Source: Ruminococcus sp.
Lineage (GTDB): Bacteria; Bacillota; Clostridia; Oscillospirales; Ruminococcaceae
DNA: 64,000 nucleotides
Direction: 5' to 3'
NCBI GenBank assembly: GCA_017623515.1
Contig: JAGAOV010000003.1
Coordinates: 19,389-83,388, forward strand
The notes under the pieces were generated by a model. That model saw only the letters and a list, made by a program, of their open reading frames with translations. It was not told where the DNA came from and did not search any database. The translations under genes and the position numbers were made by a program. Shown here piece after piece: positions 24,948-34,832 of this stretch; the stretch's first letter is position 1; every line of letters begins with the position of its first letter.

Positions 24948-26549
24948 TCACTTAGCGTAGTCAACTACACGGCTTTCACGAATCAGATTAATCTTGATCT
25001 GTCCCGGATAATCCATCTCAGCCTCGATCTGTTTAGCGATCTGACGTGCAACCAGTACCATCTTCTCATCATTGATAGCTTCCGGCACTACCATTACACG
25101 TATCTCTCTGCCAGCCTGAAGAGCATAGCACTTGTCAACGCCCTCATAGGATGCACAGATGCTCTCAAGCTTCTGGAGACGCTTGATGTAGTTTTCATAG
25201 TTTTCACTTCTTGCAGCCGGTCTTGCAGCGGAAATAGCGTCTGCTGCCTGAACGATACATGCAATAGCAGTCTTAGGCTCAACATCATTATGGTGCGCCT
25301 CAACTGCATGAATAACCTCTGCGCTTTCGTTGTACTTCTTACATACATCCACACCGATCTGTACGTGTGATCCTTCGATCTCCGCAGTAAGAGCCTTACC
25401 AATATCATGGAGGAGACCTGCTCTTCTTGCAAGGTTAGCGTCAACGCCCAGCTCAGATGCAAGTATACCTGCAAGCTTAGCAACCTCGATAGAGTGGTTC
25501 AGTACGTTCTGGCGGTAGCTTGTACGGTAGTACAAACGTCCAAGAAGCTTAACAAGCTCGTGATTGATACCATGTACGTTTGTTTCAAGGATAGCTCTTT
25601 CGCCCTCCTGACGTATGCGGTGTTCAACCTCACGCTTTGCCTTTTCAACCATTTCCTCGATCTTTGTGGGATGTATTCTTCCGTCAGCGATAAGCTTCTC
25701 AAGAGCGATACGTGCAATCTCACGGCGAACATGGTCGAAACATGAAAGTGTTATAGCCTCAGGTGTGTCATCAATGATGAGATCAACACCTGTAAGTGTT
25801 TCGAGGGTTCTGATATTTCGTCCCTCTCTGCCGATAATTCTGCCCTTCATTTCATCGTTGGGCAGCGGAACAACCGATACTGCTGTTTCAGATACCTGAT
25901 CAGCTGCACATTTTGCAATAGCGAGTGAAATGTAATTTCTTGCCTTTTCCTCGCATTCATCCTTGAGCATCTGCTCATATGCTGTAACCTTTACAGCCTT
26001 TTCATGAACAAGCTCGTTTTCCATAGCACTGAGAATGTACTCCTTAGCCTGTTCACGAGTAAATTCAGAGATGCGCTCCAGAACATTCATCTGATCACGC
26101 TTCAGATCTTCAGCCTCCTGAAGTTTTTCCTCTGCACTTTTCAGTTTTTTCTGAAGAGTCTCTTCCTTGCGTTCAAGGTTGTCAGTTTTCTTATCAAGAG
26201 TTTCTTCCTTCTGCTGAATACGTCTTTCCTGACGGCTTATCTCAGAACGGCGATCCTTGATTTCCTTGTCCGCTTCAGAGCGCAGCTTGTGAATCTCATC
26301 CTTGGCTTCTACCAATGCGCTCTTCTTTTTGTTTTCTGCTTCTCTTTTCGCATCAGAGAGAATGCGGTCTGCTTCCTTCTCTGCTGATCCAATTGCTGCT
26401 TCAGCCTGCTGCTTTCTCTGCTCTATACCAGCTGCCACGCCTGCGTCATACGCCTGCTGCTTCTTGCCGTTCATAAAAATCACTCCGACAGCACAGCCCA
26501 GTATAAGAGTGATCACAGCGACTGCAATCATCACCCAAATTGAAATCAT
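24948..26549 (-). CDS. rny: Ribonuclease Y
   Basis: Membrane-anchored endoribonuclease that starts mRNA decay in Firmicutes. 533 residues. One N-terminal membrane helix ([21 protein letters not shown]) is followed by a long charged coiled coil (about 40-210). A KH domain follows ([28 protein letters not shown]). An HD domain then carries the metal site ([10 protein letters not shown]...[12 protein letters not shown]). All modules are in standard order. The ATG follows AAGGAGG. The upstream region has a promoter about 360 nt away (26904-26932), implying a long leader. Confidence 0.97.
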   Translation of the reverse strand: MISIWVMIAVAVITLILGCAVGVIFMNGKKQQAYDAGVAAGIEQRKQQAEAAIGSAEKEADRILSDAKREAENKKKSALVEAKDEIHKLRSEADKEIKDRRSEISRQERRIQQKEETLDKKTDNLERKEETLQKKLKSAEEKLQEAEDLKRDQMNVLERISEFTREQAKEYILSAMENELVHEKAVKVTAYEQMLKDECEEKARNYISLAIAKCAADQVSETAVSVVPLPNDEMKGRIIGREGRNIRTLETLTGVDLIIDDTPEAITLSCFDHVRREIARIALEKLIADGRIHPTKIEEMVEKAKREVEHRIRQEGERAILETNVHGINHELVKLLGRLYYRTSYRQNVLNHSIEVAKLAGILASELGVDANLARRAGLLHDIGKALTAEIEGSHVQIGVDVCKKYNESAEVIHAVEAHHNDVEPKTAIACIVQAADAISAARPAARSENYENYIKRLQKLESICASYEGVDKCYALQAGREIRVMVVPEAINDEKMVLVARQIAKQIEAEMDYPGQIKINLIRESRVVDYAK

Positions 26550-26568
26550 ATTGTGTGCACAACCTCCT

Positions 26569-26900
26569 TTATAAATTTGCTTTTGTATTTTTATACAAGC
26601 GTTCCGGCGGTATGTGCGCTTTCTTATTCATTGATGTATGGTCTGCTGCATCTGATGAAAATGCACAGAACCCTTTCTGTCTGTTCCTCACTTCCCGTCT
26701 GCCATGAGACGACATCTGAAATTTTTTCGCAGACCAAATCTGCGTACATTTCTCCATATGAGGCATCTCTGCCAAAAAATCCATTGTTATGGATACAAAT
26801 CTATGAATCAGTAGCTTCACATACTGCTTTCATGATAACCAGCTCTGCGGAGAACCGTTCTCCACAGCAAACTGCACATCTTGTAATTCTATACAGCTCT
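26569..26900 (-). other. Long 5' leader of rny; no confident gene
   Basis: The gap between rny and the next gene is 587 nt. The promoter at 26904-26932 points to rny and would give a leader of roughly 340 nt. Inside it, the frame from GTG/ATG near 26820 to 26569 encodes an 83-residue peptide without family resemblance; its stop sits directly on the rny ribosome binding site. Another frame has two open stretches split by a TAG. I cannot call any of these a gene. It may be a structured or translated leader. Confidence 0.35.
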
Positions 26901-26903
26901 TTT

Positions 26904-26932
26904 ATTGTACACTTTTTTTATCCCTCTGTCAA
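26904..26932 (-). promoter_or_regulatory. SigA-type promoter upstream of rny
   Basis: Minus strand TTGACA (26927-26932), 17 nt, TACAAT (26904-26909). Confidence 0.7.
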
Positions 26933-27049
26933 GTCACACAGCGTAAATTATCGGCTTTCTATATGAATTTTTTTAAAACATACTTCACCTGAGGAATATT
27001 TCTGTTCTTTGTGCTAAAAGACAGAATTATTCTTTGTGCAATATGCTTC

Positions 27050-27078
27050 TTGAAATGTATGTGAGTGTATGGTATAAT
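27050..27078 (+). promoter_or_regulatory. SigA-type promoter of the sugar-binding lipoprotein gene
   Basis: TTGAAA (27050-27055), 17 nt, TATAAT (27073-27078), about 59 nt upstream of the start codon. Confidence 0.8.
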
Positions 27079-27136
27079 ATTGCTATATGTATATGTGCGG
27101 CAGAATATGCCGGCACTTGAAAAGGAGAAAAAATTT

Positions 27137-28537
27137 ATGAGAAGCTTAAAGGCTGTACTTAGCTGCATTCTTGCAGCTGCTATGTCAATGACTATGTTTG
27201 CCTGCGGTGATGCTAAGGAGGAGGTATCCATGAAGGATATTTCTGCAGATGTGCGTCAGCAGATAATTGATCTCGCAACCTCTGACCCGAATCTTACAGG
27301 CGAACTGGAAAATAAAACTGTAAAGTGGATGTCTCCGTGGGACATCAATCCCTCCGATTGTTCCGGCAAGAGTACTCCTCTTGACCTTGCGATCTTTCAG
27401 GAAAGATACGGCGGCGTTATTGAGTGGTATCAGGTAAACCACAACACTCGCTACGATGACCTTGCAAATGCTATCAACAGCGACGAGGGTATCGACTTCT
27501 TCTTCGGCGGCGATGGCGATGCTTTCCCAAAGGGTGCTCTCCGTGGCATGTTCGTGCCTTATGACGGCTATATCGACCTTGAATCTGAGCTTTGGGCTGA
27601 CGTAAAGGACGCTAACGAGGGCATTTCATGGCAGGGCAAGCATTACCTTGCTGTAACTGATATTACAGGCGATAACTGCGCCGTTATCTACAACAGAAAG
27701 ACCATTGAAGAAGCTGGTCTCGATGATCCGGCAGAGCTTTTTGCAGAGGGCGAATGGGACTGGGATGCGTTTGAGGAAATGCTTGAGGAATTCTGCGATT
27801 CCTCTGCTCAGAAGTATGGTATCGACAGTTGGTACTATGAGATCGGTCTTTCCCAGACAACAGGTGTACCCTATATCGGTCTTGAGGACGGTATTCTGGT
27901 AAATAACCTCCGTGATCCTAACCTTGAAAGAGTTCAGGACTGGATCTATGACCTTTATACAAAGGATTATATTGCACTGGGCAACGGCGACTACGGCTGG
28001 TCATCCAATCCCAACTACATAGGCGAAGGTAAGCTCCTGTTCCATCCATGCGGCACATGGGCTATCGGCAACGACACATGGAAGGAGACTTTCGGTGAGG
28101 ATATGTTCTTTGTTCCTATGCCTAAGGATCCTGAATCTGACGTTCACTATGTTGCAGGCAAGATGAACGCTTACCTCTTTGTAAAGGGCGGACACAATCC
28201 GGAGGGTGCTGCAAAGTATCTCGACTGCCTCCGTTTCTCAAAGATGAGTGATGAGGTTCGTGAGATGGATAACCAGAAGCTTAGAGATGACTATGGATGG
28301 ACTGACGAAATGATCGAAATGGCTAACACCATGAATGAAATGGCTCTGGAGAATCCTACCTTTGACTTCTACATCGGCGTATCCTCTGATATTACAGATG
28401 TTCTGGACAGCAGTGTAAACGGTATACGTGCTACAGCGCATGGTGTTCCGTGGGCTGAATCTGTAAATGCAATCGACGCACAGATCCAGAACTTTGTTGA
28501 CGAGGTAAATGAGGAAGCTGCGGCTTCTGCAAACTAA
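27137..28537 (+). CDS. Orphan extracellular solute-binding lipoprotein, family 1
   Basis: 466 residues from ATG 27137 (AAAAGGAG upstream; the frame stays open to 27065 but would hide the signal peptide). A lipobox MTMFAC puts the lipidated Cys at residue 23. The body is a family 1 solute-binding fold (WMSPWDINPSD, AINSDEGIDFFFGGDGDAFPKG, GKHYLAVTDITGDNCAVIYNRKTIEE, and a Trp-rich WDWDAFEEML segment). Aromatic and acidic residues suggest a saccharide ligand (inference). No permease or ATPase gene is adjacent; it is followed by a REP-like element and tatD. It may serve a permease pair encoded elsewhere. It is unlike the giant binding protein at 11-14 kb. Confidence 0.88.
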   Translation: MRSLKAVLSCILAAAMSMTMFACGDAKEEVSMKDISADVRQQIIDLATSDPNLTGELENKTVKWMSPWDINPSDCSGKSTPLDLAIFQERYGGVIEWYQVNHNTRYDDLANAINSDEGIDFFFGGDGDAFPKGALRGMFVPYDGYIDLESELWADVKDANEGISWQGKHYLAVTDITGDNCAVIYNRKTIEEAGLDDPAELFAEGEWDWDAFEEMLEEFCDSSAQKYGIDSWYYEIGLSQTTGVPYIGLEDGILVNNLRDPNLERVQDWIYDLYTKDYIALGNGDYGWSSNPNYIGEGKLLFHPCGTWAIGNDTWKETFGEDMFFVPMPKDPESDVHYVAGKMNAYLFVKGGHNPEGAAKYLDCLRFSKMSDEVREMDNQKLRDDYGWTDEMIEMANTMNEMALENPTFDFYIGVSSDITDVLDSSVNGIRATAHGVPWAESVNAIDAQIQNFVDEVNEEAAASAN

Positions 28538-28605
28538 ATAATAAAATGAGCGTACCGACTTAGCCTTCGTTTTAGCAAGGGCAATGTTATTGCTTAATCA
28601 GCTGA

Positions 28606-28684
28606 ATTGTAGGGGGCGGCGCCTTCGACGCCCCGTTGACGATTGTCATAAATTACGGGACGTCGAGGGCGCCGTCCCCTACAC
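28606..28684. repeat. REP-like element, copy 3
   Basis: Core ATTGTAGGGGGCGGCGCC to GGCGCCGTCCCCTACA, with CGACGCCCCG and CGGGACGTCG arms. Outer arms GCAAGGGCAATGTTA (from about 28575) and TTACATTGTTAGTAAAGGGAGGC (to about 28720) match those of copy 1. It fills most of the 230-nt gap. Confidence 0.8.
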
Positions 28685-28767
28685 AAGTAGGTTGGTTACA
28701 TTGTTAGTAAAGGGAGGCTTTTTTGGTGCGCTTTACACTTTTTATTAAATCATAACAGGAGAACCCT

Positions 28768-29541
28768 ATGAATAAAATTTTCGACACCCACGCTCACTAC
28801 ACCGACAGCGCATTTGACGAGGACAGGGATGAGCTTCTTTCATCTCTTCCGGAAAAGAATGTAGGTCTTGTAATGCAGGCGTGTACAGACCTTCATGACG
28901 CTGAAAAAATACTTGCCATTGCAGATAAGTACGAATATATATATGCGTCAGTAGGTATTCATCCAGAGAATATCGCCCTCAGCGCAGTTCCGGATGACGC
29001 ATATGACCGTATGAAAAGTCTTGCCCAGCATGAAAAGGTGCTTGCTATAGGTGAAATCGGTCTTGACTATCACTACGAGGGCTATGACAGAGAAGAGCAG
29101 ATTAAGCTTTTCAGAATGCAGCTCCAGCTTGCAAAAGAACTCCAGCTGCCGGTAATCATCCACAGCCGTGACGCTACCGAGGACTGCATGAACATCCTCA
29201 GTGAATACAGACCAAAGGGCGTTATGCACTGTTTCAGCGGAAGTGCGGAAACTGCAAAGGAAGTTATAGCCTTAGGAATGTACATCGGCTTTACAGGAGT
29301 GCTTACCTTTAAGAATGCGAAAAAGGCTCTCCGTGCATTGGAGGTAATACCGGAAGACAGGCTTGTTCTTGAAACAGACTGCCCTTACATGGCACCTGTT
29401 CCGTTCAGAGGAAAACGCTGCGACAGCTCCATGATAATCCATACAGCCGAGGCTGCCGGAAATGTAATGAAAAAAACAACGGACGAGGTTCTCCGCCTTA
29501 CCTATGAAAACGGAATGAGACTTTATGAAATGAAAGGATAA
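28768..29541 (+). CDS. tatD: TatD-family metal-dependent DNase
   Basis: Deoxyribonuclease/amidohydrolase-fold enzyme of 257 residues, usual length. Metal ligands are visible in order: DTHAHYTD (HxH), GEIGLDYHYE (Glu), IHSRDATED (His), VMHCFSGS (His), LETDCPYMAP (Asp). TatD proteins act in DNA repair and turnover of damaged DNA. ATG follows AACAGGAG. Six nt separate it from the antiporter gene, so the two are cotranscribed. Confidence 0.95.
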   Translation: MNKIFDTHAHYTDSAFDEDRDELLSSLPEKNVGLVMQACTDLHDAEKILAIADKYEYIYASVGIHPENIALSAVPDDAYDRMKSLAQHEKVLAIGEIGLDYHYEGYDREEQIKLFRMQLQLAKELQLPVIIHSRDATEDCMNILSEYRPKGVMHCFSGSAETAKEVIALGMYIGFTGVLTFKNAKKALRALEVIPEDRLVLETDCPYMAPVPFRGKRCDSSMIIHTAEAAGNVMKKTTDEVLRLTYENGMRLYEMKG

Positions 29542-29547
29542 ACTATT

Positions 29548-30531
29548 ATGACTAACATCGGATTTATGCTCCTTGCGGCAGTTGGACTTGTTGTAAGCTT
29601 TGTACTGCTGGTAAAGGGTGCGGATTATTTTGTAGACGGATGCGTTTCAATCGCTAAACTTCTCCGTGTGCCGAATCTTATTATCGGACTTACCATTGTA
29701 GCTATGGGAACAAGCGCACCGGAGGCTGCGGTAAGTATTTCCAGTGCAATTACAGATCCATCTAACGCCGGCATTACTGTCGGCAATCTGCTGGGTTCAA
29801 ATCTTCTGAATATTCTCGTAATACTCGGCGTATCCGCTGTAATAGTTCCTATCAGCGTTGACAGATCTCTTCTCAAAAAGGACTTCCCTCTTCTTATGGG
29901 TTCAGCTATCCTTGTACCGCTGCTGTTCTGGATATTCGGCTTAAAGGGTACACGTCTTGCTGGTGTTATAGTTCTTGCACTTTTTGCTGTTTTCATGGTA
30001 TGGACTGTTATGAATGCCCTTACCAGCCGAAAGAACGCACTGAATGCGCCTTCTGAGGATGTTCCCGATGAAAAGCCCATGTCTGTGCCTAAAAGCATCA
30101 TCTATGCTGTTGCTGGTCTTGCAGTAGTTATCGGCGGCGGTCAGCTTGCTGTTACTTGTGCAAAGTACATTGCACACGGCATTGGTATAAGCGATTCCCT
30201 CATAGGACTTACAGTCGTTGCTCTTGGCACATCCCTGCCGGAGCTTATCACATCTGTAGTTGCTGCAAGAAAGGGCAACAGTGACTTGGCTCTGGGCAAT
30301 GTCATCGGCTCAAATCTCTTCAATATCCTCATGGTTCTTGGTCTTGCTATGATAATTGCGCCATTCTCCGTATCAATGGAAAGCATGATAGATGCTCTCG
30401 TGGTTCTCGGCGTTTCTGCGGTATGCTATATTTCCGCTTTCGGAAAAAAGATCGGAAGAGGCTGGGGTATCATTTATCTGCTGCTCTATGCGGTGTATCT
30501 GACTTATATTATTATAAGAGATTTAGCATAA
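29548..30531 (+). CDS. Calcium/sodium antiporter, CaCA family (YrbG-like)
   Basis: 327 residues, about ten membrane helices in two inverted halves. Each half carries the alpha-repeat: GTSAPEAAVSISSA with GNLLGSNLLNILVILG in the first, and GTSLPELITSVVAARKGN with GNVIGSNLFNILMVLG in the second. Conserved Glu in SAPE and SLPE are the cation ligands. Directly after tatD, with a terminator past the stop. The next gene is a Ca2+-type P-ATPase, so the pair probably handles Ca2+ extrusion. Confidence 0.95.
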   Translation: MTNIGFMLLAAVGLVVSFVLLVKGADYFVDGCVSIAKLLRVPNLIIGLTIVAMGTSAPEAAVSISSAITDPSNAGITVGNLLGSNLLNILVILGVSAVIVPISVDRSLLKKDFPLLMGSAILVPLLFWIFGLKGTRLAGVIVLALFAVFMVWTVMNALTSRKNALNAPSEDVPDEKPMSVPKSIIYAVAGLAVVIGGGQLAVTCAKYIAHGIGISDSLIGLTVVALGTSLPELITSVVAARKGNSDLALGNVIGSNLFNILMVLGLAMIIAPFSVSMESMIDALVVLGVSAVCYISAFGKKIGRGWGIIYLLLYAVYLTYIIIRDLA

Positions 30532-30560
30532 TTGCTTGATCATCTGAATAATTCAACTTA

Positions 30561-30588
30561 TGGGCAGCTGTTGGCTGCCCATTTTTCA
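30561..30588 (+). terminator. Terminator of the tatD-antiporter unit
   Basis: TGGGCAGC (30561-30568) pairs with GCTGCCCA (30574-30581), followed by TTTTT. Confidence 0.8.
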
Positions 30589-30685
30589 TTGCATCTCTAA
30601 TATAACCTCCCAAAAAACAGTTCTCAATCCTGATTCATCCGCATACTCTGTAAAAGGATCAGCAATTCATACGGAGGTGGTCGCT

Positions 30686-33220
30686 ATGTCAGGACTTACA
30701 CAGCTGGAAGCGCAGGAGCGTCTTGCCAGAGATGGTGAAAATGCTCTTGCACAGGGAAAGCAAAACAGCGTTATGAAAATATTCCTCGGACAGTTCCGTG
30801 ACTTTATGGTAATGATACTGCTTATAGGCGCAGTTATTGCCGGTCTGCTCGGTGAAATTACCGATGCAGTTACAATTATTCTCATAGTTCTGCTCAATGC
30901 AGTCCTTGGGTTCGTTCAGGAGTACCGGACGGAACGCACACTTGAAGCTCTGAGGAATATGACAGCACCAAAGGCACTTGTATGCCGTGACGGAGAATGG
31001 ATGAAGATACCGGCACGTTTTCTGGTATGCGGCGATCTTGTGCGCATTGAAGCAGGTGACAATGTTCCGGCAGACCTTGCACTCACCCTTGCAGAGGGTA
31101 TCGCAGTTCAGGAATCAGCACTTACCGGAGAATCTGCACCAGTCTCCAAACAGGTATCCGAGCCTTTGCCGGAAACAAACGAGCTGCACCAGAAGGGCGT
31201 GGTTTATTCAGGCACAGGCGTACTTCGTGGAAGAGGTGAGGGCATTGTAATAGCGTCAGGAGTGAAAACCCAGATGGGACAGATCTCCGAAAGCCTTTCA
31301 TCCATTGAGGATTCTCTTACTCCTCTGCAAAAACGCCTTGCAGGTCTGGGAAAGGCTGTAGGTCTCCTCTGCATAGGCGTTTGTATAGTGGTATTCCTTG
31401 CAGGTGTACTCCGTGGAGAGCCTGTATTCGATATGCTCATGACAGGCATCACTATTGCCATCGCCGCTATTCCTGAAGGACTTCCTGCAACTGTAACCAT
31501 TGCCCTTGCCCTTGCAGTAAGCCGTATGCGAACAAAAAATGCCCTTGTAAACCGCCTGCACAGCGTAGAAACTCTTGGCTGTACAAATATTATATGCTCT
31601 GATAAAACGGGAACTATCACCGAAAATAAAATGACCGTCACCGAAATGAGCATTAACGGAAAGGCATATACAGTTTCGGCAAAATCTGTTTTCACAGACG
31701 GAAAATCTGCGGATGTTAAAACAGACGCTCCTTTCCGTGAAGTGCTTCTCTGCGGAATACTTTGCAGCACAGCAGAGGAAAACGAGGGTGATCCTACAGA
31801 GACAGCCATACTTGCAGCAGCAGTCAAGGCTGGGCTAAACGTAAAGCAGGTAAGAAAGCATTACAAGCGAACATCCATAGAGCCTTTTGACAGCGACAAA
31901 AAATATATGCAGGCTGCTGTGGATTTTGACGGCAGACGTAAGGTATATGTAAAGGGTGCGGCAGATGTTCTCCTGAAAATGTGCAGGAAATGTATTCATA
32001 ACGGCGCAGAAGCTCCTCTTACTGAGGAGCATGTAAAACTTATTGAAAAATCAGTAAGAGAAATGTCTGCTAAGGCTCTGAGGGTTCTCGGCTTTGCATA
32101 CGGTGATGATGAAAATGATCTTGTTTTCGCCGGCATATGCGGAATGCAGGATCCTCCTAGACCTGCTGCAAAAAAAGCCATATCGGACTGCGCACGGGCA
32201 AGGATACGCACTGTTATGATAACAGGAGACCATCCGGAGACAGCCGCTGCGATTGCAGAAACGGCAGGCATTCCAAAAGCGGAGAACGTTCTCACAGGCA
32301 ATGAGATCGACAGAATGACAGACCAGCAGCTTGCGGCTTCAGCGGAGACCTGCGGCGTTTTCGCAAGAGTAAGCCCTGCCCATAAGCTGAGACTTGTAAG
32401 AGCCTTTCAGTCAAAGGGAAATGTAGTTGCCATGACAGGTGACGGAGTAAATGACGCTCCTGCTATCAAGGCGGCGGATGTTGGAGTGGCAATGGGTAAA
32501 AATGGAACGGATGTGGCTCGTCAGGCGGCTGATATGGTTCTTCTTGATGATAATTTCGCAACATTAGCAGGTGCAGTGGAGCAAGGACGGTGCGTATATG
32601 CAAATATACGAAAGTTTGTGCGGTATCTTCTCTCCTGCAATATCGGCGAGGTAATGACTATGTTCCTCGGCATTCTTATGGGTATGCCAACGCCTCTTCT
32701 GCCTACGCAGCTTCTCCTTGTGAATCTTGTAACAGACGGACTTCCGGCAATAGCACTTGGACTTGAACCGCCCGATCCTGAAAACATGCAGAAACCGCCG
32801 AGAAAGCAGGATGAAAGCTTTTTCTCCGGAGGGCTTATGCAGAAAATTGGTATCAGAGGTATTCTCATAGGACTTTGTACTCTGGGTGCATTCGGAACGG
32901 CAATGAGAACCGAGGGTGATCTTACCGGCGCACGTACAGCGGCACTCTGTACACTTGTAATATCACAGCTTATACATGTTTTTGAGTGCAAGTCTGAGAC
33001 AAAGAGCCTTCTCCGTATTCCGTACAGGAATAATGTAAAGCTTATCGGCGCAGTTTTAATATCTCTTGCGGTGCTGCTGGCAGCGGTTCTTGTGCCTGCT
33101 ATGCAGGTTATTTTTGGTACAGCAACGCTTTCCGCAGCCGGCTGGCTCTGTACACTTGCATTTTCCTTTGCAGTTCCCTTGCTTGCGTCTGCCGGAACTG
33201 CCAGAAAAAGAAAGGATTGA
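30686..33220 (+). CDS. P-type Ca2+-transporting ATPase (type IIA)
   Basis: 844 residues from ATG 30686 (GGAGGTG upstream); the frame is open to 30560 but the earlier part overlaps the terminator. Actuator loop: SALTGESAPVSK. Phosphorylation site: ICSDKTGTITENKM. Hinge: MTGDGVNDAPAIKAADVGVAMG. Membrane calcium-site residues known from SERCA are kept: IPEGLP in M4, CNIGEV in M5 (Asn, Glu), NLVTDGLPA in M6 (Asn, Thr, Asp). This supports Ca2+ over other cations. It lies in the same direction as the Ca2+/Na+ antiporter gene but after a terminator, so it may have its own promoter, which I could not identify. Confidence 0.93.
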   Translation: MSGLTQLEAQERLARDGENALAQGKQNSVMKIFLGQFRDFMVMILLIGAVIAGLLGEITDAVTIILIVLLNAVLGFVQEYRTERTLEALRNMTAPKALVCRDGEWMKIPARFLVCGDLVRIEAGDNVPADLALTLAEGIAVQESALTGESAPVSKQVSEPLPETNELHQKGVVYSGTGVLRGRGEGIVIASGVKTQMGQISESLSSIEDSLTPLQKRLAGLGKAVGLLCIGVCIVVFLAGVLRGEPVFDMLMTGITIAIAAIPEGLPATVTIALALAVSRMRTKNALVNRLHSVETLGCTNIICSDKTGTITENKMTVTEMSINGKAYTVSAKSVFTDGKSADVKTDAPFREVLLCGILCSTAEENEGDPTETAILAAAVKAGLNVKQVRKHYKRTSIEPFDSDKKYMQAAVDFDGRRKVYVKGAADVLLKMCRKCIHNGAEAPLTEEHVKLIEKSVREMSAKALRVLGFAYGDDENDLVFAGICGMQDPPRPAAKKAISDCARARIRTVMITGDHPETAAAIAETAGIPKAENVLTGNEIDRMTDQQLAASAETCGVFARVSPAHKLRLVRAFQSKGNVVAMTGDGVNDAPAIKAADVGVAMGKNGTDVARQAADMVLLDDNFATLAGAVEQGRCVYANIRKFVRYLLSCNIGEVMTMFLGILMGMPTPLLPTQLLLVNLVTDGLPAIALGLEPPDPENMQKPPRKQDESFFSGGLMQKIGIRGILIGLCTLGAFGTAMRTEGDLTGARTAALCTLVISQLIHVFECKSETKSLLRIPYRNNVKLIGAVLISLAVLLAAVLVPAMQVIFGTATLSAAGWLCTLAFSFAVPLLASAGTARKRKD

Positions 33221-33257
33221 AATAAATTTTAATTTATCGTTCAATTAAGATAAGAAC

Positions 33258-33322
33258 ATGTAGGGATCGGCATCTTCAATGTCCCGCAGGTGTTGTGACT
33301 GTTTAACGGGATGTCGTGGTAT
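33258..33322. repeat. REP-like element, decayed copy 4
   Basis: TGTAGGGATCGGCATCTTCAATGTCCCG and AACGGGATGTCGTGGT keep the first arm and part of the second; the closing CCCCTACA end is lost. Confidence 0.6.
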
Positions 33323-33343
33323 CGTTTCTGCACCAATAAAACC

Positions 33344-33381
33344 CGAAAAAGGCTGCCGCAATATCAGATTGCAGCAGCCTT
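33344..33381 (-). terminator. Terminator of the recA-recX-glyS unit
   Basis: AAGGCTGCCGCAAT and ATTGCAGCAGCCTT pair (one mismatch); the minus strand continues TTTTTC. Confidence 0.8.
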
Positions 33382-33400
33382 GTATGCTTGATGATATATT

Positions 33401-34789
33401 TTAGAATTCGATCTTCTCACGGAGATACTGAACCAGCTCTGTAATAGGCATACGAACCTGTTCCATAGTGTCGCGGTCACGTACGGTCACACACTGATCC
33501 TTTTCAAGAGTATCGAAGTCATAAGTAATGCAGAACGGAGTACCGATCTCATCCTGACGGCGGTAACGCTTGCCGATAGAACCAGCCTCGTCGAAATCAA
33601 CAGAGAAGTACTTGGAGAGCATCTGGCAAACCTCCATAGCCTGCGGAGAAAGCTTCTTGGAAAGCGGCAAAACTGCGCACTTATACGGTGCAAGAGCCGG
33701 ATGTAGGTGCATAACTGTACGAACATCGTTCTTTTCAGCATCGATAACCTCTTCATCATAAGCCTCTGTTACGATAGACAGGAACAGTCTCTCAACGCCC
33801 AGTGACGGCTCGATAACATATGGGATGTACTTTGTATTATCCTCCGGATCGAAGTATTCCAGAGACTTGCCGCTGTGGTTCTGGTGCTGAGTCAGGTCGT
33901 AGTCAGTTCTGTCTGCGATACCCCAAAGCTCGCCCCAGCCGAACGGGAACAGATACTCAAAGTCAGTTGTAGCCTTTGAATAGAAGCAAAGCTCCTCCGG
34001 ATCATGGTCACGGAGTCTCAGGTTTTCTTCCTTGATGCCCAGATTCAGGAGGAAGTCCTTGCAGTAACCTCTCCAGTAGCTGAACCATTCAAGGTCAGTG
34101 CCCGGCTTGCAGAAGAATTCAAGCTCCATCTGTTCAAACTCACGTACACGGAAGATGAAGTTGCCCGGTGTGATCTCGTTGCGGAAGGACTTGCCAACCT
34201 GTGCAACGCCGAACGGAACTTTCTTTCTTGTAGTTCTCTGGATGTTTGCGAAGTTTACGAAGATGCCCTGTGCAGTTTCCGGACGGAGATACAGCTCAGA
34301 CTTGGAATCCTCGGTAACGCCCTGAAATGTCTTGAACATCAGATTGAACTGACGGATGTCGGTGAAATCAACCTTGCCGCAGTTCGGGCATGCAATACCC
34401 TTGTCACGGATGTAGTCCATCATTTCCTGATTGCTCCAGCCTGCTGGATTTGTGCCGTCGAAAGCTTCAATGAGGTTATCTGCTCTATGACGAGTCTTAC
34501 AGCTCTTGCAGTCCATAAGCGGATCGGAGAAGCCGCCCAGATGACCGGAGGCTACCCATGTTTCCGGATTCATGAGAATTGCGCTGTCCAGACCTACGTT
34601 GTAGGGACATTCCTGAACGAACTTCTTTCTCCATGCGTCCTTGATGTTATTCTTCAGCTCTACACCCAGAGGGCCGTAGTCCCAAGTATTTGCAAGACCG
34701 CCGTAGATTTCGGAGCCTGCATATACATAACCTCTGGACTTGCAGAGATCAACGATTTTTTCCATGCTTTTTTCTTTGTTTGACAGCAT
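33401..34789 (-). CDS. glyS: Glycyl-tRNA synthetase, dimeric (alpha2) type
   Basis: Charges tRNA-Gly. 462 residues of the single-chain class II type found in many Firmicutes, not the alpha2-beta2 GlyQ/GlyS enzyme. Visible signatures: [19 protein letters not shown] (motif 1 region), [27 protein letters not shown] (motif 2), and [13 protein letters not shown] (motif 3 region). A Cys4 zinc-type site is suggested by CKSCKT and CPNC. ATG 34789 follows AAAGAGGT. It lies 43 nt after recX and shares the terminator at its end. Confidence 0.97.
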   Translation of the reverse strand: MLSNKEKSMEKIVDLCKSRGYVYAGSEIYGGLANTWDYGPLGVELKNNIKDAWRKKFVQECPYNVGLDSAILMNPETWVASGHLGGFSDPLMDCKSCKTRHRADNLIEAFDGTNPAGWSNQEMMDYIRDKGIACPNCGKVDFTDIRQFNLMFKTFQGVTEDSKSELYLRPETAQGIFVNFANIQRTTRKKVPFGVAQVGKSFRNEITPGNFIFRVREFEQMELEFFCKPGTDLEWFSYWRGYCKDFLLNLGIKEENLRLRDHDPEELCFYSKATTDFEYLFPFGWGELWGIADRTDYDLTQHQNHSGKSLEYFDPEDNTKYIPYVIEPSLGVERLFLSIVTEAYDEEVIDAEKNDVRTVMHLHPALAPYKCAVLPLSKKLSPQAMEVCQMLSKYFSVDFDEAGSIGKRYRRQDEIGTPFCITYDFDTLEKDQCVTVRDRDTMEQVRMPITELVQYLREKIEF

Positions 34790-34832
34790 AATAACATACC
34801 TCTTTCAATTTAAAATTATGGAAGAAAGGGTG

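Noticed and set aside
24883-25370. Long plus-strand frame opposite the rny 3' end
   Set aside because: Shadow of rny; Cys- and Ser-rich composition typical of antisense frames.
26553-26966. 137-codon plus-strand frame in the rny upstream region
   Set aside because: It is antisense to the rny promoter and leader, has no ribosome binding site and no protein-like pattern.
30560-30685. N-terminal extension of the P-type ATPase
   Set aside because: The extension covers the terminator hairpin of the previous gene; the GGAGGTG site points to ATG 30686.
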